Shown piece by piece: positions 53,610 to 62,046 of a stretch of 64,000 nt of DNA. The notes beneath the pieces were generated by a model. That model was given only the letters and a program-made list of their open reading frames with translations. It was not told the origin of the DNA and searched no databases. Source of the stretch: Bdellovibrionaceae bacterium UBA1609 (GTDB taxonomy: Bacteria > Bdellovibrionota > Bdellovibrionia > Bdellovibrionales > UBA1609); the NCBI GenBank assembly GCA_002321895.1, contig DCMZ01000017.1, positions 248,001 through 312,000 of the forward strand, read 5' to 3'. Within the stretch, counting starts at the first letter, position 1; every line of letters begins with the position of its first letter. Made by a program: the position numbers and the translations under genes.

Positions 53610-55163
53610 TTACTGCACCTGCTCTAACCAAACCCCGTAGTCCACCAGACCCGAAGAATGGCCACCGCTCATCAAGTAGTTGGCAATACCGTAGGGATTT
53701 AATAATTTGCCTGAATTTGCACAAGAATTAGAATGATATTTTGAAACATTTCTCCCTTGGCATTTCCTAAGATTAACACCAGCGTCTGCCGCATGGCTCG
53801 CAAATACCAAACAACCAGTTCCATTCCTCTTACAATCCGATATTCCGGCACCAGAAAGTCCGGCTAAAGAACTACCGGTATATTGGACCATATCTTCCTT
53901 GTGATCACTGCTTATCCTTCCTGAAGTCTCATTTTTCAAAGTTAAATCGTTTCCTTGAATAAGCTCAAAAGTTCTATTTTCATCCCAACTTCGCTGGACT
54001 GTATTTTCCGGCAGAGCATCATCGTCCATATAACCAGCCGTCGCCATTCGCCACTTCAGTTTCTCGGCAAACTTTTTACTCTCTGGGGTGTCTTTCTGAA
54101 ACAGCTCCGGGTCAATGTTATTGGCTAGCTGTATGGGAGTGTAACCTGCATCCAACAAGGTCGACCCTTTTGCTTTTAAATACACCACATCACTTCCAAG
54201 ATCGTGGTCAGCCTCTTGAATTTCCGTTCTCGTCGGACAGCGACCTAATATGCCGTAATAGGTCTGTCCCTCATGAGTGCGGGTGACATAGCGTTCTCCA
54301 GCAGCGGGTCGCTGTTTCTTCATAAAGAAAACTGTATTTTTTAGATCAAAATCAATATTTTCTGAAAAATCTTCTGTGGTTGTCTGGATACTTGGTGGAC
54401 TCGTAAAAAATCCTCCTTTTTCCATGTCACATACCCCATGAAGTTGAGTCATCAATAACTCACCATTCGAAACCAACACTCCATTTAAACCGGTTTCCCC
54501 CCAAGGGTTATCCTGACTCTTTGGCACTTTCACATAGACTCCCAGAGTGGCATCCACCAGCGGCTGAGTCATCGGATCCCTCAACCCTTTTGTAGGCTCT
54601 CTTATATCCGGACCAAACAATGTGACATCTAATATTTGCAATGAATCATCCATAGGTCGGTAAAGCCCGTCGCTGCATTCAATGCCATCCCTCGCCATTT
54701 CTAAATGCATGTCGGTGTACCTATCCCCCACCACCTTGGCGGCATACAGCTCCTCAAAGGCTTCTGTTATAAAGCCCGCGATCTCCTCTTTTTTTCTAGA
54801 AGTGAAATCTCCCTCATCCAACTTTTTAAGATATTTGTCCCGACAGGAGTTGAGATAATTCTCTCCCTGTTTTTGTAAAATCGCACTGGGGTCGCCGCCA
54901 CCAGGGATCTCCTGGTTGTACATGTTGAAGCCCGAAAACACATAGCAACCCACATTGTCCCGGATGGTAAAACCGATAGCATCTCTTAAAGATTCCACCA
55001 ATTGATTGGCTTCCGCCTTGCGAGTCATGGCCGCAGATATGGCCTCAAAGGACTCCGATTGACCAAAGGCACTTCCGCTAAAGAAGACCATAGAGAGACC
55101 TGCAAGAAAAACTTTTTTCCCATTCCAATTCATAGATGCCGACAGTTTAATGCATAACTTCAT
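53610..55163 (-). CDS. Secreted protein, possible divergent trypsin-like serine protease
   Basis: A 517-residue exported protein. The start at 55163 has AGGA seven nt upstream; an N-terminal hydrophobic stretch (VFLAGLSMVFFSGSAFG, about 18-34) looks like a signal peptide. Three segments resemble an S1-type triad in order and spacing: VSNGELLMTQLHGVC (H242), GSDVVYLKAKG (D325) and SSLAGLSGAGI (S437). The GxSGxG pattern is the strongest; the His context is weak. Residues 40-170 are helical with Cys residues. The end of the protein is Cys-rich. It could equally be an unrelated secreted protein. It is followed by the other secreted-protein gene. Confidence 0.72.
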   Translation of the reverse strand: MKLCIKLSASMNWNGKKVFLAGLSMVFFSGSAFGQSESFEAISAAMTRKAEANQLVESLRDAIGFTIRDNVGCYVFSGFNMYNQEIPGGGDPSAILQKQGENYLNSCRDKYLKKLDEGDFTSRKKEEIAGFITEAFEELYAAKVVGDRYTDMHLEMARDGIECSDGLYRPMDDSLQILDVTLFGPDIREPTKGLRDPMTQPLVDATLGVYVKVPKSQDNPWGETGLNGVLVSNGELLMTQLHGVCDMEKGGFFTSPPSIQTTTEDFSENIDFDLKNTVFFMKKQRPAAGERYVTRTHEGQTYYGILGRCPTRTEIQEADHDLGSDVVYLKAKGSTLLDAGYTPIQLANNIDPELFQKDTPESKKFAEKLKWRMATAGYMDDDALPENTVQRSWDENRTFELIQGNDLTLKNETSGRISSDHKEDMVQYTGSSLAGLSGAGISDCKRNGTGCLVFASHAADAGVNLRKCQGRNVSKYHSNSCANSGKLLNPYGIANYLMSGGHSSGLVDYGVWLEQVQ

Positions 55164-55295
55164 ATGCTGTCCTAATCGACTTAAATTCTTGTAATCATTA
55201 TAGGAAAAGTCCGGAACTAGACTTATAAAACCCTTTCTTTGGATCTCTAAAACCCACGTAGGAGGAAGTCCAGCACTTTAGTCCTAAGGAAGTCT

Positions 55296-56285
55296 TCATA
55301 CCTTTTCGAGATACCACTTAATGGTATCCAACAGTCCGGTATTAAAATCAAAATCTCTGGTAAAGCCGAGCTCCTTAACAGCTCTACTGTCGTCGATCGC
55401 ATACCTCAAATCATGACCTTTACGGTCTTCAACAAACTGAATTTGATCCACATAAGAACCAGATGCACTAGGAAGTAAATCATCTAATTGCTTACAGATC
55501 AATTTCACAATTTCAATATTGGAATGCTCTTCGTTGCCACCAAAACAATAAGTTGAACCGGGTTCCGCACATTCAAAAGCTAACAATACTCCACGACAGT
55601 GGTCTTTAACGTGTATCCAGTCCCGTACATTCTTTCCTGCGCCGTAAACCGGTAAAGATTTACCTTTAATAGCATTGTTGATCATTAATGGAATTAGCTT
55701 CTCCGGAAACTGACGTGGGCCATAGTTATTGGAGCAATTGGTAACTATCACTGGCAATCCATAAGTATGGTTCCAGGCTCGAGCCAAATGATCCGCACTG
55801 GCTTTAGATGCAGAGTAAGGAGAGTTTGGAGAGTAGGAACTCTTTTCTGAGAATTTTTCCTTATTAAACGGGAGTTCACCAAACACTTCGTCGGTTGAGA
55901 CTTGTAGAAATCTAAAATCTAAATTTCCACTTTTAGAAAAATAATTTTCAGCATGCCTTAATAGATTGAATGTACCTTCAATGTTAGTCTTTATAAAAAT
56001 ATCAGGGCCTTCGATCGACCTATCCACATGACTTTCAGCAGCAAAATTTAAAACTCCAGAAAAAGAATGCTCTTTAAATAGCTGCCCCACCAAATCATTG
56101 TCGCATATATCACCTTCGACTAATTGTGCCCGACCCGTTTCTAATACTGTTCTCAGATTCTCTTGGTTTCCAGCATAAGTCAGCTTATCCAGTACAACCA
56201 CATGATATTCAGATTCAACCAGAAGGTCCACAAAGTGACTGCCAATAAAGCCAGCGCCACCAGTTACTAGTACAGTTTTAGCCAT
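55296..56285 (-). CDS. rmlB: dTDP-glucose 4,6-dehydratase
   Basis: A 329-residue SDR: VLVTGGAGFIGSHFVDLL, VLDKLTYAGNQENLRTV, NFAAESHVDRSIEGPD, VSTDEVFGELPF (TDE catalytic motif), SPYSASKASADHL (YxxxK) and NCSNNYGPRQFPEKLIP. It makes dTDP-4-keto-6-deoxyglucose. It is divergent from rmlA, with a 158-bp region between starts. RmlC is not in the window, so L-rhamnose is not assured; other dTDP sugars are possible. Confidence 0.97.
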   Translation of the reverse strand: MAKTVLVTGGAGFIGSHFVDLLVESEYHVVVLDKLTYAGNQENLRTVLETGRAQLVEGDICDNDLVGQLFKEHSFSGVLNFAAESHVDRSIEGPDIFIKTNIEGTFNLLRHAENYFSKSGNLDFRFLQVSTDEVFGELPFNKEKFSEKSSYSPNSPYSASKASADHLARAWNHTYGLPVIVTNCSNNYGPRQFPEKLIPLMINNAIKGKSLPVYGAGKNVRDWIHVKDHCRGVLLAFECAEPGSTYCFGGNEEHSNIEIVKLICKQLDDLLPSASGSYVDQIQFVEDRKGHDLRYAIDDSRAVKELGFTRDFDFNTGLLDTIKWYLEKV

Positions 56286-56305
56286 ATAAATCTCCCACCT
56301 CGACC

Positions 56306-56311
56306 ATTATA
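56306..56311 (-). promoter_or_regulatory. Possible -10 box for rmlB
   Basis: A perfect TATAAT on the minus strand lies 20 bp before the rmlB ATG. No -35 box at normal spacing is obvious (TTGAAA lies 21 nt away), so this rests on the -10 alone. Confidence 0.3.
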
Positions 56312-56443
56312 ATCACACTCTCTACAAGGGTCTTTCAAGGAATAGATGATCCCAACTAAAGGAGAGGAATAAGATAAATTTTTATACATGCCTGAATGTA
56401 GATGATTTGCTATCCTTTCCATAAGTTTGTTGGAGGTAAATGT

Positions 56444-57319
56444 ATGAAGTCGATCATTCTAGCTGGCGGTAGTGGTTCCCGACTTTACCCCATGACTGAG
56501 GTGATTTCTAAGCAGCTACAACCTATATATGACAAACCCATGATCTATTATCCGCTTTCAATTCTTATGCTAGCTGGGATTAAAGATATCCTAATTATAA
56601 GTACCCAGAGAGATACACCTTTTATGGAAAGTCTTTTCGGCGACGGTTCTAGATTGGGCATTAATATTCAATATAAGGTTCAGGAATCCCCAAAAGGCTT
56701 GGCTGATGCTTTTATTGTCGGAAAAGAATTTCTTTCCGGTGAAGACGTAACTATGATTTTAGGAGACAATCTTTTTTACGGTGATTTGACATTCTACAGA
56801 AGAGCCATCGAAAACTTTCAGTCTCCCCATCGAGACCATAACGCTACAATATTTGGATATCATGTCGATGATCCGGCAAGGTATGGCGTTGTTAACTTCG
56901 ACAAGCAAACAAATAAAGTGATCGATATAGAAGAAAAACCTGAAAAGCCTAAGTCCAATTATGCTATTCCGGGGCTCTATATTTTTGATAAATCCGTTAC
57001 CGAAAGAGCGGCCACACAAAAACCTTCTCCTCGAGGAGAATTGGAAATCACAGATTTAATGGAAAGCTACCTTAAAGAAGGGCAGTTAAAACTCGAACCC
57101 ATTGGTCGTGGTGTGACTTGGTTGGATACGGGAACCCCTAATGCATTGCTTGAAGCTGCAAACCTAATTAGCTCCATCCAACGCAGACAAGGCTCCCTTG
57201 TCGCATGCCTAGAAGAAGTGGCTTTTATCAAAGGATTTATAGATAAAACCGGCCTAGAGAACGCCATTGAATCTTTGCCACAGTCCACTTATCGAGATTA
57301 CTTAAATACCATTATTTAA
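56444..57319 (+). CDS. rmlA: Glucose-1-phosphate thymidylyltransferase
   Basis: A 291-residue enzyme making dTDP-glucose. It begins MKSIILAGGSGSRLYPMTE, then KQLQPIYDKPMIYYPLS, IISTQRDTPF, VQESPKGLADAF, ILGDNLFYG and VTWLDTGTPNALLEA. The frame is open upstream to 56402, but ATG 56444 has GGAGG seven nt before it and matches the family start. It is divergent from rmlB, and its stop is 4 bp from a hairpin that serves the opposite gene. Confidence 0.97.
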   Translation: MKSIILAGGSGSRLYPMTEVISKQLQPIYDKPMIYYPLSILMLAGIKDILIISTQRDTPFMESLFGDGSRLGINIQYKVQESPKGLADAFIVGKEFLSGEDVTMILGDNLFYGDLTFYRRAIENFQSPHRDHNATIFGYHVDDPARYGVVNFDKQTNKVIDIEEKPEKPKSNYAIPGLYIFDKSVTERAATQKPSPRGELEITDLMESYLKEGQLKLEPIGRGVTWLDTGTPNALLEAANLISSIQRRQGSLVACLEEVAFIKGFIDKTGLENAIESLPQSTYRDYLNTII

Positions 57320-57341
57320 AAAAGGCAGCCTTTTGGCTGCC
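57318..57341 (-). terminator. Intrinsic terminator of the outer-membrane protein gene
   Basis: GGCAGCC (57324-57330) and GGCTGCC (57335-57341) form a 7-bp GC-rich stem with a four-base loop. On the minus strand the stem is followed by six T. On the plus strand the following bases are CTCAT, so it terminates mainly minus-strand transcription. Confidence 0.85.
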
Positions 57342-57378
57342 CTCATAAACTCAGTTTCTGAAAACTTACTAGCTTCTA

Positions 57379-57912
57379 TCAAAATGATCCCGCTAAAACT
57401 ATTTGCGGATACATATACTGCCAAGACACATCCTGATCTACACCATCGGCCTGCGTGGTCTCAAAAGTTTCATAAACAATCCCGAATCCGGCACCAAATG
57501 ATCCTGTTATATCAAACACTTGGTTTAGCTCCACACCAATACCTGATCCTTCGTCAAATTCTGTCCCCGATGAGTCCAGCTCGAACTTTGGCGTTAGAAA
57601 ATAGGTACCTAAAATTTGAAAACCATTGCTTGCCATATAACCAAAAGTCACGCCCGTGTGACCAGTGATCAAATCACCCGACGAAATCCCTAAAGCGACT
57701 CCGAGATACAAGCCACTGGGCATACCCCATCCCAATTTTAAGTTTGTGTAGGTCTGTTCGGTTTCAACAGCAGCTGCTGGATCTACCTCAATGCTCGAAG
57801 AGGAAGGGGAAAGACCAAGTGCTATATAGAATCCATCTGCTTTAAACGCATAAGAAGAATTTGCTGCAAACAGAACGGCTACCGCGGCCGCAATTGTAAA
57901 AAGACGTTTCAT
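57379..57912 (-). CDS. Small outer-membrane beta-barrel protein
   Basis: A 177-residue protein. It has a signal peptide (MKRLFTIAAAVAVLFAANSS, cleavage after YAF-type end near 24), then alternating amphipathic strands (GLYLGVALGISSGD, FGYMASNGFQILGTYFL, SFGAGFGIVYETFE) and a C-terminal Phe, as expected for an OmpW/OmpA-like eight-stranded barrel. The frame extends to 57951, but ATG 57912 has GGAGG five nt upstream. It ends in a strong terminator and has an 80-bp tandem repeat upstream. Function unknown. Confidence 0.85.
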   Translation of the reverse strand: MKRLFTIAAAVAVLFAANSSYAFKADGFYIALGLSPSSSSIEVDPAAAVETEQTYTNLKLGWGMPSGLYLGVALGISSGDLITGHTGVTFGYMASNGFQILGTYFLTPKFELDSSGTEFDEGSGIGVELNQVFDITGSFGAGFGIVYETFETTQADGVDQDVSWQYMYPQIVLAGSF

Positions 57913-57968
57913 AAAGTCCTCCATTGAGTTGTTACCTACATGGTCCCTCACGGCTATAATCCAAGCAA

Positions 57969-58136
57969 GACAACCCCCTACTAAAGTCCCGAGCCTTCAG
58001 CTTTTAAAATGAATTACTAACCTCTTATCACGAAAAACCCATGCTCCAGACACCCCCTTAAGAAAGTCCCGAAACCTCAGCTCATAAAATGAATTACTAA
58101 CCTCTTATCACGACAAATCCATGCTCCAGACGACCC
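57969..58136. repeat. 80-bp tandem direct repeat, two copies
   Basis: Bases 57969-58048 and 58049-58128 are head-to-tail copies with 69 of 80 positions identical, including a 29-bp identical core (58005-58033 with 58085-58113). A third copy begins at 58129 (GACGACCC) and fades. It lies in the 277-bp gap upstream of the outer-membrane protein gene. Confidence 0.95.
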
Positions 58137-58189
58137 TAAAACCTGACAAGACCTCGTACAGAATTCAGAGTTCTTCCTGCCTGTTAGCA

Positions 58190-59164
58190 TTAAATGTATG
58201 ATGTTTCCCAAATTTTACGATGAGTTTCGAGATCCATATTGCCACCCGAGAGTAGTACTAAAACCTTCTTAGGTTGATCCTGACATTTTAACCATTTAAC
58301 AGCTGCAGCCATAGGCAAGGCTGATGTTGGTTCAATTTGAACTTTCACAAAATGAATCAACTTCTGAGTCCATTCTAAAATCTCTTCTTCAGTCACCTCG
58401 AAATAATCATCCAGCTTCTTTAGATAGTGAAAGGTACGAGGGGACAGACTTAATGTCCTAGCCCCATCAGCTAGAGTATCTGGGGATTCCTTCAATCGAA
58501 CAATGGCTCCTGATCGCAAAGATTGAATGGCATCATTTCCCGCCTCAGGCTCCCCAGCTATCACATTTATTTTTGGCTTAAATCCTTTTACCGCCAGCAA
58601 TGTCCCGGTAGCGAGCCCCCCACCCCCAATAGGTACAAAAACGGCATCCACAGATTCTCCGCCTAGGGCCTCCATCGCCTCTAAAGCGGCAGTCCCTTGT
58701 CCACAAATCACCTGATCATGATCATAGGGCGGAACAAGATAGGCTCCAGATAACTGTGCTTCATCAGCTAGTGCTTCTGCCTCCTGTCTAGAAGAAGTAA
58801 AGGTTAACTCTGCTCCTAGAGCCCTTGTACCTTCGGATTTGACCTTAGAAACATTGCCGGGCATAAATATCTGCGCTTTAACTCCTAGTTGCTTACAGGC
58901 CCACGCAACCGCCTGAGCATGATTGCCAGAACTGTAGGCTACAACCTTTTCAGGCAACCTGTTTTGCTCCTTTAACCACAACAGCGTATTCAGAGCGCCA
59001 CGAGCTTTAAAGGCACCAATATGTTGGAAATTCTCACATTTAAAATAGAATTCGTGGCCCAAAAGATCATTCAATTGAGAAGATTGGAGCACTGGAGTGT
59101 GGATCAGCTTTCCATTGAGTCGTTGAGCAGCAGAACGAATATCCTCAATACCAAGTTCCTTCAT
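58190..59164 (-). CDS. Threonine/serine dehydratase-like PLP enzyme
   Basis: A 324-residue fold-type II PLP enzyme. The cofactor lysine is in CENFQHIGAFKARGALN, the phosphate loop is VPIGGGGLATG, and SSGNHAQAVAWA is the substrate loop. Without a C-terminal ACT domain it resembles catabolic threonine dehydratase TdcB or serine racemase rather than biosynthetic IlvA. The frame is open to 59263, but ATG 59164 is the family-like start (MKELGIEDIRSAAQRL) and follows the stop of the thioredoxin gene by one base. It is co-transcribed with that gene. Confidence 0.93.
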   Translation of the reverse strand: MKELGIEDIRSAAQRLNGKLIHTPVLQSSQLNDLLGHEFYFKCENFQHIGAFKARGALNTLLWLKEQNRLPEKVVAYSSGNHAQAVAWACKQLGVKAQIFMPGNVSKVKSEGTRALGAELTFTSSRQEAEALADEAQLSGAYLVPPYDHDQVICGQGTAALEAMEALGGESVDAVFVPIGGGGLATGTLLAVKGFKPKINVIAGEPEAGNDAIQSLRSGAIVRLKESPDTLADGARTLSLSPRTFHYLKKLDDYFEVTEEEILEWTQKLIHFVKVQIEPTSALPMAAAVKWLKCQDQPKKVLVLLSGGNMDLETHRKIWETSYI

Positions 59165-59165
59165 T

Positions 59166-59729
59166 TTACTCTGCTGCAAAACTCTTAAAGAAACTAATGG
59201 CTTCAGGAGTGGCCCAATCTTCGCTGCCAGAAACCTTACGAACCAACTTAAAGTCTTTTCCAATTATGAATGATTCTGGTAATGCCACTATATGATATTG
59301 ATTGGAGATCGTCTTCTCTTTGTCCCATACAGCAACAAAGTTATCGCCCTTTACATCAAAAATACTCAAAAACTTTTTAAGTTCCTTCATTTCGTAGTCG
59401 GCAGATACAGTGACTAACACAAGATCGTCACCCATTGTTTCTAACAACTTCAACATGGAGGGAAATTCTTCCACGCACGGGTCACACCATGAAGCCCAAA
59501 AATTAATAAGAATGAGCTTCCCTTTTAAATCGGATAGCTTAAATGGCTTACCGTCTATTGTTTCGATTTCAAAATCGATAGCCCCATCAACTTCCATTCT
59601 ATCAAGAACTTTTGCTGAATCTGGGACTTCTGTGCCTTGATTTAAAGGTTTGCTAATCTGCAACCAGCCATAAAAACTAAGTGCTCCAAGAATCCAAACA
59701 AGTACAAGACCTTTTACAATATGCTTCAT
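59166..59729 (-). CDS. TlpA/ResA-like membrane-anchored thioredoxin
   Basis: A 187-residue protein with an N-terminal membrane anchor (IVKGLVLVWILGALSFYGW) and a TlpA/ResA-type thioredoxin domain facing the periplasm. The redox motif is NFWASWCDPCVEEFP (WCxPC), with the cis-Pro region VALPESFIIG later on. GAGGGA before ATG 59729 and the anchor that follows it favour this start over the one at 59789. Such proteins reduce disulfides, often for cytochrome c assembly. It is linked with the dehydratase gene by a 1-bp gap. Confidence 0.92.
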   Translation of the reverse strand: MKHIVKGLVLVWILGALSFYGWLQISKPLNQGTEVPDSAKVLDRMEVDGAIDFEIETIDGKPFKLSDLKGKLILINFWASWCDPCVEEFPSMLKLLETMGDDLVLVTVSADYEMKELKKFLSIFDVKGDNFVAVWDKEKTISNQYHIVALPESFIIGKDFKLVRKVSGSEDWATPEAISFFKSFAAE

Positions 59730-59794
59730 GCTTCCCTCATATGTTGACACAATTGTATCGTAAATTAGCAGCAAGTAAAACTGATACACTCACA

Positions 59795-59820
59795 ACTTTT
59801 CCACAGCCCTGTGGATAAGT
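59795..59820. promoter_or_regulatory. Inverted pair of DnaA-box-like sites
   Basis: TTTTCCACA (59797-59805) faces TGTGGATAA (59810-59818). The second is an exact reverse complement of the DnaA consensus TTATCCACA and the first differs at one base. Together they form an 11-bp imperfect palindrome (ACTTTTCCACA / TGTGGATAAGT) in the gap between the ribosomal operon and the thioredoxin gene. Confidence 0.4.
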
Positions 59821-59910
59821 AATCCCTGTTTTTAATTTTCAAGTTTTTTCTTTCTCTTATGCGAAAAATCAATTCTATTTTTCATTTGCGAATCTATTTG
59901 CAACTCATAG

Positions 59911-59943
59911 AGAAATAAAAAAGGGACACTCTCAGTGTCCCTT
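59911..59943 (-). terminator. Intrinsic terminator of the secY-rplQ operon
   Basis: AAGGGACACT (59921-59930) and AGTGTCCCTT (59934-59943) make a perfect 10-bp stem with a 3-base loop. On the minus strand it is followed by TTTTATTT, 26 bp after the rplQ stop. Confidence 0.9.
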
Positions 59944-59969
59944 TTCCAAACTCGAATTTCAAAAGTCTA

Positions 59970-60461
59970 TTACTTGCGATTAATTTTACGAGATGCTGCC
60001 TGCATGTTACGAAGACGCTTCTTCTTTGCCTTGCGAACTTTAGCAGTAGCTCTCGCCTGCTTAAGACCAGCATCTTCACGTTCCTGCTCACTGATATCAG
60101 GAGCCTGATAATCAACAAACTCAATATAGGCCATTTCAGCCATGTCGCCAGGACGTGGACCGATCTTAGTAATTCTTGTGTAGCCACCAGGTCTTTCTTT
60201 AAACCTTTGACCTAAATCGCTAACAAGAGTTCGAACTGTATTTTTATTCGGGTACTTTGAAACCAAAACACGTCTAGCATGTACAGTATCGTTTTTACCG
60301 ATTGTTACAGCCTTCTCTACATGTCTGCGAAGCTCCTTAGCTTTTGGCAAAGTCGTTTTGATACGGCCATGCTCAACAAGGGCATCTACTAATCCGCGGA
60401 TCAACGCCTTTCGGGCATCCGGTTTTCTTCCAAAGTGGTGTTTTACAACTTTATGTCTCAT
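59970..60461 (-). CDS. rplQ: 50S ribosomal protein L17
   Basis: A 163-residue L17. The N-terminus MRHKVVKHHFGRKPDARKAL and TTLPKAKELRRHVEKAVTIG are characteristic, as is RPGGYTRITKIGPRPGD. Most L17 proteins end soon after about 120-130 residues; here a basic tail of about 40 residues (KVRKAKKKRLRNMQAASRK) follows. It is the last gene of the operon, 28 bp after rpoA, and ends in a strong terminator. Confidence 0.98.
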   Translation of the reverse strand: MRHKVVKHHFGRKPDARKALIRGLVDALVEHGRIKTTLPKAKELRRHVEKAVTIGKNDTVHARRVLVSKYPNKNTVRTLVSDLGQRFKERPGGYTRITKIGPRPGDMAEMAYIEFVDYQAPDISEQEREDAGLKQARATAKVRKAKKKRLRNMQAASRKINRK

Positions 60462-60489
60462 GACTTACTCCAACGTTCAAAAGGGCAAC

Positions 60490-61581
60490 TTATTGAGGTG
60501 TTCCGTCACCATTTGTAGGCGTTCCTGGAGCTGGTGCCGCAGGCGCTGCTGGTCTAACCGGAGCAGCATTTGGGTCCCAACCTTGAGGAGGCCATCCATC
60601 AATCTTCATTCCAAGCGACAATCCCATTTTTCCAAGAATGTCTTTAATTTCATTTAATGACTTACGACCAAAATTCTTAGTCTTAAGCATCTCAGCTTCA
60701 GAACGAGTCACTAATTCACCAATAAAGCGAATGTTCGCGTTCTTTAAGCAGTTCGCAGACCGAACTGAAAGCTCTAAATCATCCACCGAGCGGAAAAGAT
60801 TTTCATTCAACTGAGGCTGACGAGATTCACTTTCCTCTTCCTCTGGCTCTAAGGCTTCATCAAAAGTAAGGAAAATCTGCAACTGTTCCTTAAGAATTTT
60901 AGATCCCAAAGCAACAGCCTCTTCAGGCTTTAATGAACCATCTGTCCAAACTTCAAAATTCAATGCATCATAATCTGTTCTTTGACCCACACGAGCGTTG
61001 TTCACAACATAGTTCACACGACGTACAGGTGAGAAAAGGGAGTCAACAGCGATAAACCCAACAGGAAGATCACCACGATGTGCTTCAGCTTCCTCATACC
61101 CTCTACCAAAAGAAACTACGATCTCAGCTTCGAATTTTCCATCTTTTCCAAGTGTAGCAATATGTTGATCTGGGTTTAATACTTCAATTTGATCAGAAGC
61201 TTGAATATCACCGGCTGTGATTGTACCAGCTTCACTCTTAGAAATTCTTAGAGTTTTTGGCTCTGGATCATATTGACGAAAACGAACCTCTTTAAGGTTC
61301 AAAATGATGTCAGCAACGTCTTCCAAAACATCAGGAATAGTGCTGAACTCATGGAGAACGCCTTCAAATTTAACGGCTGTTACAGCAGATCCCATCATAG
61401 AACTTAAAAGTACTCTTCTAAGGGAATTACCCAAAGTAACCCCATAACCTCTTTCAAGAGGACGAATAACAAACTTACCGTATTGACCGGTCAAGCTGTC
61501 TTTATCAACCTCAAAGCCACGGGGCTTAATAAGGTCACGCCAAAATTTGTAATAGTGTGGTTGAATGTTTAACTCTGACAA
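60490..61581 (-). CDS. rpoA: RNA polymerase alpha subunit
   Basis: A 363-residue alpha subunit. The NTD assembly motif is RGYGVTLGNSLRRVLLSSM, and the CTD has LELSVRSANCLKNANI and LKTKNFGRKSLNEIKDIL for UP-element DNA contact. It ends in an unusual Ala/Pro-rich tail of about 25 residues (VRPAAPAAPAPGTPTNG). The first in-frame TTG (61587) directly abuts GAGGAG; the next TTG at 61581 has it 6 nt upstream, so I start there. A TTG start for such an abundant protein is noteworthy. It follows rpsK directly, with no rpsD between. Confidence 0.98.
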   Translation of the reverse strand: MSELNIQPHYYKFWRDLIKPRGFEVDKDSLTGQYGKFVIRPLERGYGVTLGNSLRRVLLSSMMGSAVTAVKFEGVLHEFSTIPDVLEDVADIILNLKEVRFRQYDPEPKTLRISKSEAGTITAGDIQASDQIEVLNPDQHIATLGKDGKFEAEIVVSFGRGYEEAEAHRGDLPVGFIAVDSLFSPVRRVNYVVNNARVGQRTDYDALNFEVWTDGSLKPEEAVALGSKILKEQLQIFLTFDEALEPEEEESESRQPQLNENLFRSVDDLELSVRSANCLKNANIRFIGELVTRSEAEMLKTKNFGRKSLNEIKDILGKMGLSLGMKIDGWPPQGWDPNAAPVRPAAPAAPAPGTPTNGDGTPQ

Positions 61582-61632
61582 GTTCAACTCCTCTTAAAAT
61601 ATAAAGTTCAATTCGCAATACAGTAAACGCAA

Positions 61633-62019
61633 TTAAATTCGACGACGCTTTGGAGGGCGGCAACCGTTATGCGGAATAGGAGTAACATCTTTTAAAGAAG
61701 ACACTCTAATTCCAGCAGCAGCCACAGCTCTCACAGCAGGTTCACGTCCTGCTCCTGGCCCTTTCAAGAACAAGTCTACAGACTTCATTCCGTTTTCAAG
61801 AGCTTTCTTAGCAGCGTCCTCAGCAGCCATTTGAGCCGCAAATGGAGTCCCTTTACGAGATCCCTTGAAACCCAAAAAACCAGCAGATGACCAACATACA
61901 GCTCCACCGGAGGGGTCTGTCATTGTCACGATGGTGTTCGCAAAACCTGCTTGGATGTAACAACGTCCATGAGGAATATTCTTTTTAACTTTTTTCTTAC
62001 TTGTTTTCTTACCAGCCAT
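61633..62019 (-). CDS. rpsK: 30S ribosomal protein S11
   Basis: A 128-residue S11. It shows GRCYIQAGFANTIVTMTDPS, SSAGFLGFKGSRKGTPFAAQ, VDLFLKGPGAGREPAVRA and the ending HNGCRPPKRRRI, all typical. It lies 27 bp after rpsM and 51 bp before rpoA. Confidence 0.99.
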   Translation of the reverse strand: MAGKKTSKKKVKKNIPHGRCYIQAGFANTIVTMTDPSGGAVCWSSAGFLGFKGSRKGTPFAAQMAAEDAAKKALENGMKSVDLFLKGPGAGREPAVRAVAAAGIRVSSLKDVTPIPHNGCRPPKRRRI

Positions 62020-62046
62020 TTTTTACCTCAAAAAACCAATCAAACC

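Noticed and set aside
56461..56480. GGCGGTAG, the core of the ops/JUMPstart element of RfaH-controlled operons
   Set aside because: It falls inside the Gly-Gly-Ser codons of the rmlA nucleotide loop, not in a leader, and the rest of the element does not match.
55296..57319. A full rhamnose (rmlABCD) cassette
   Set aside because: Only rmlA and rmlB are here; no RmlC in the window, and the RmlD-like proteins at 25-28 kb belong to other units.
59795..59820. Chromosome replication origin
   Set aside because: Only two DnaA-like boxes, no AT-rich unwinding element and no dnaA/dnaN/gidA genes nearby.
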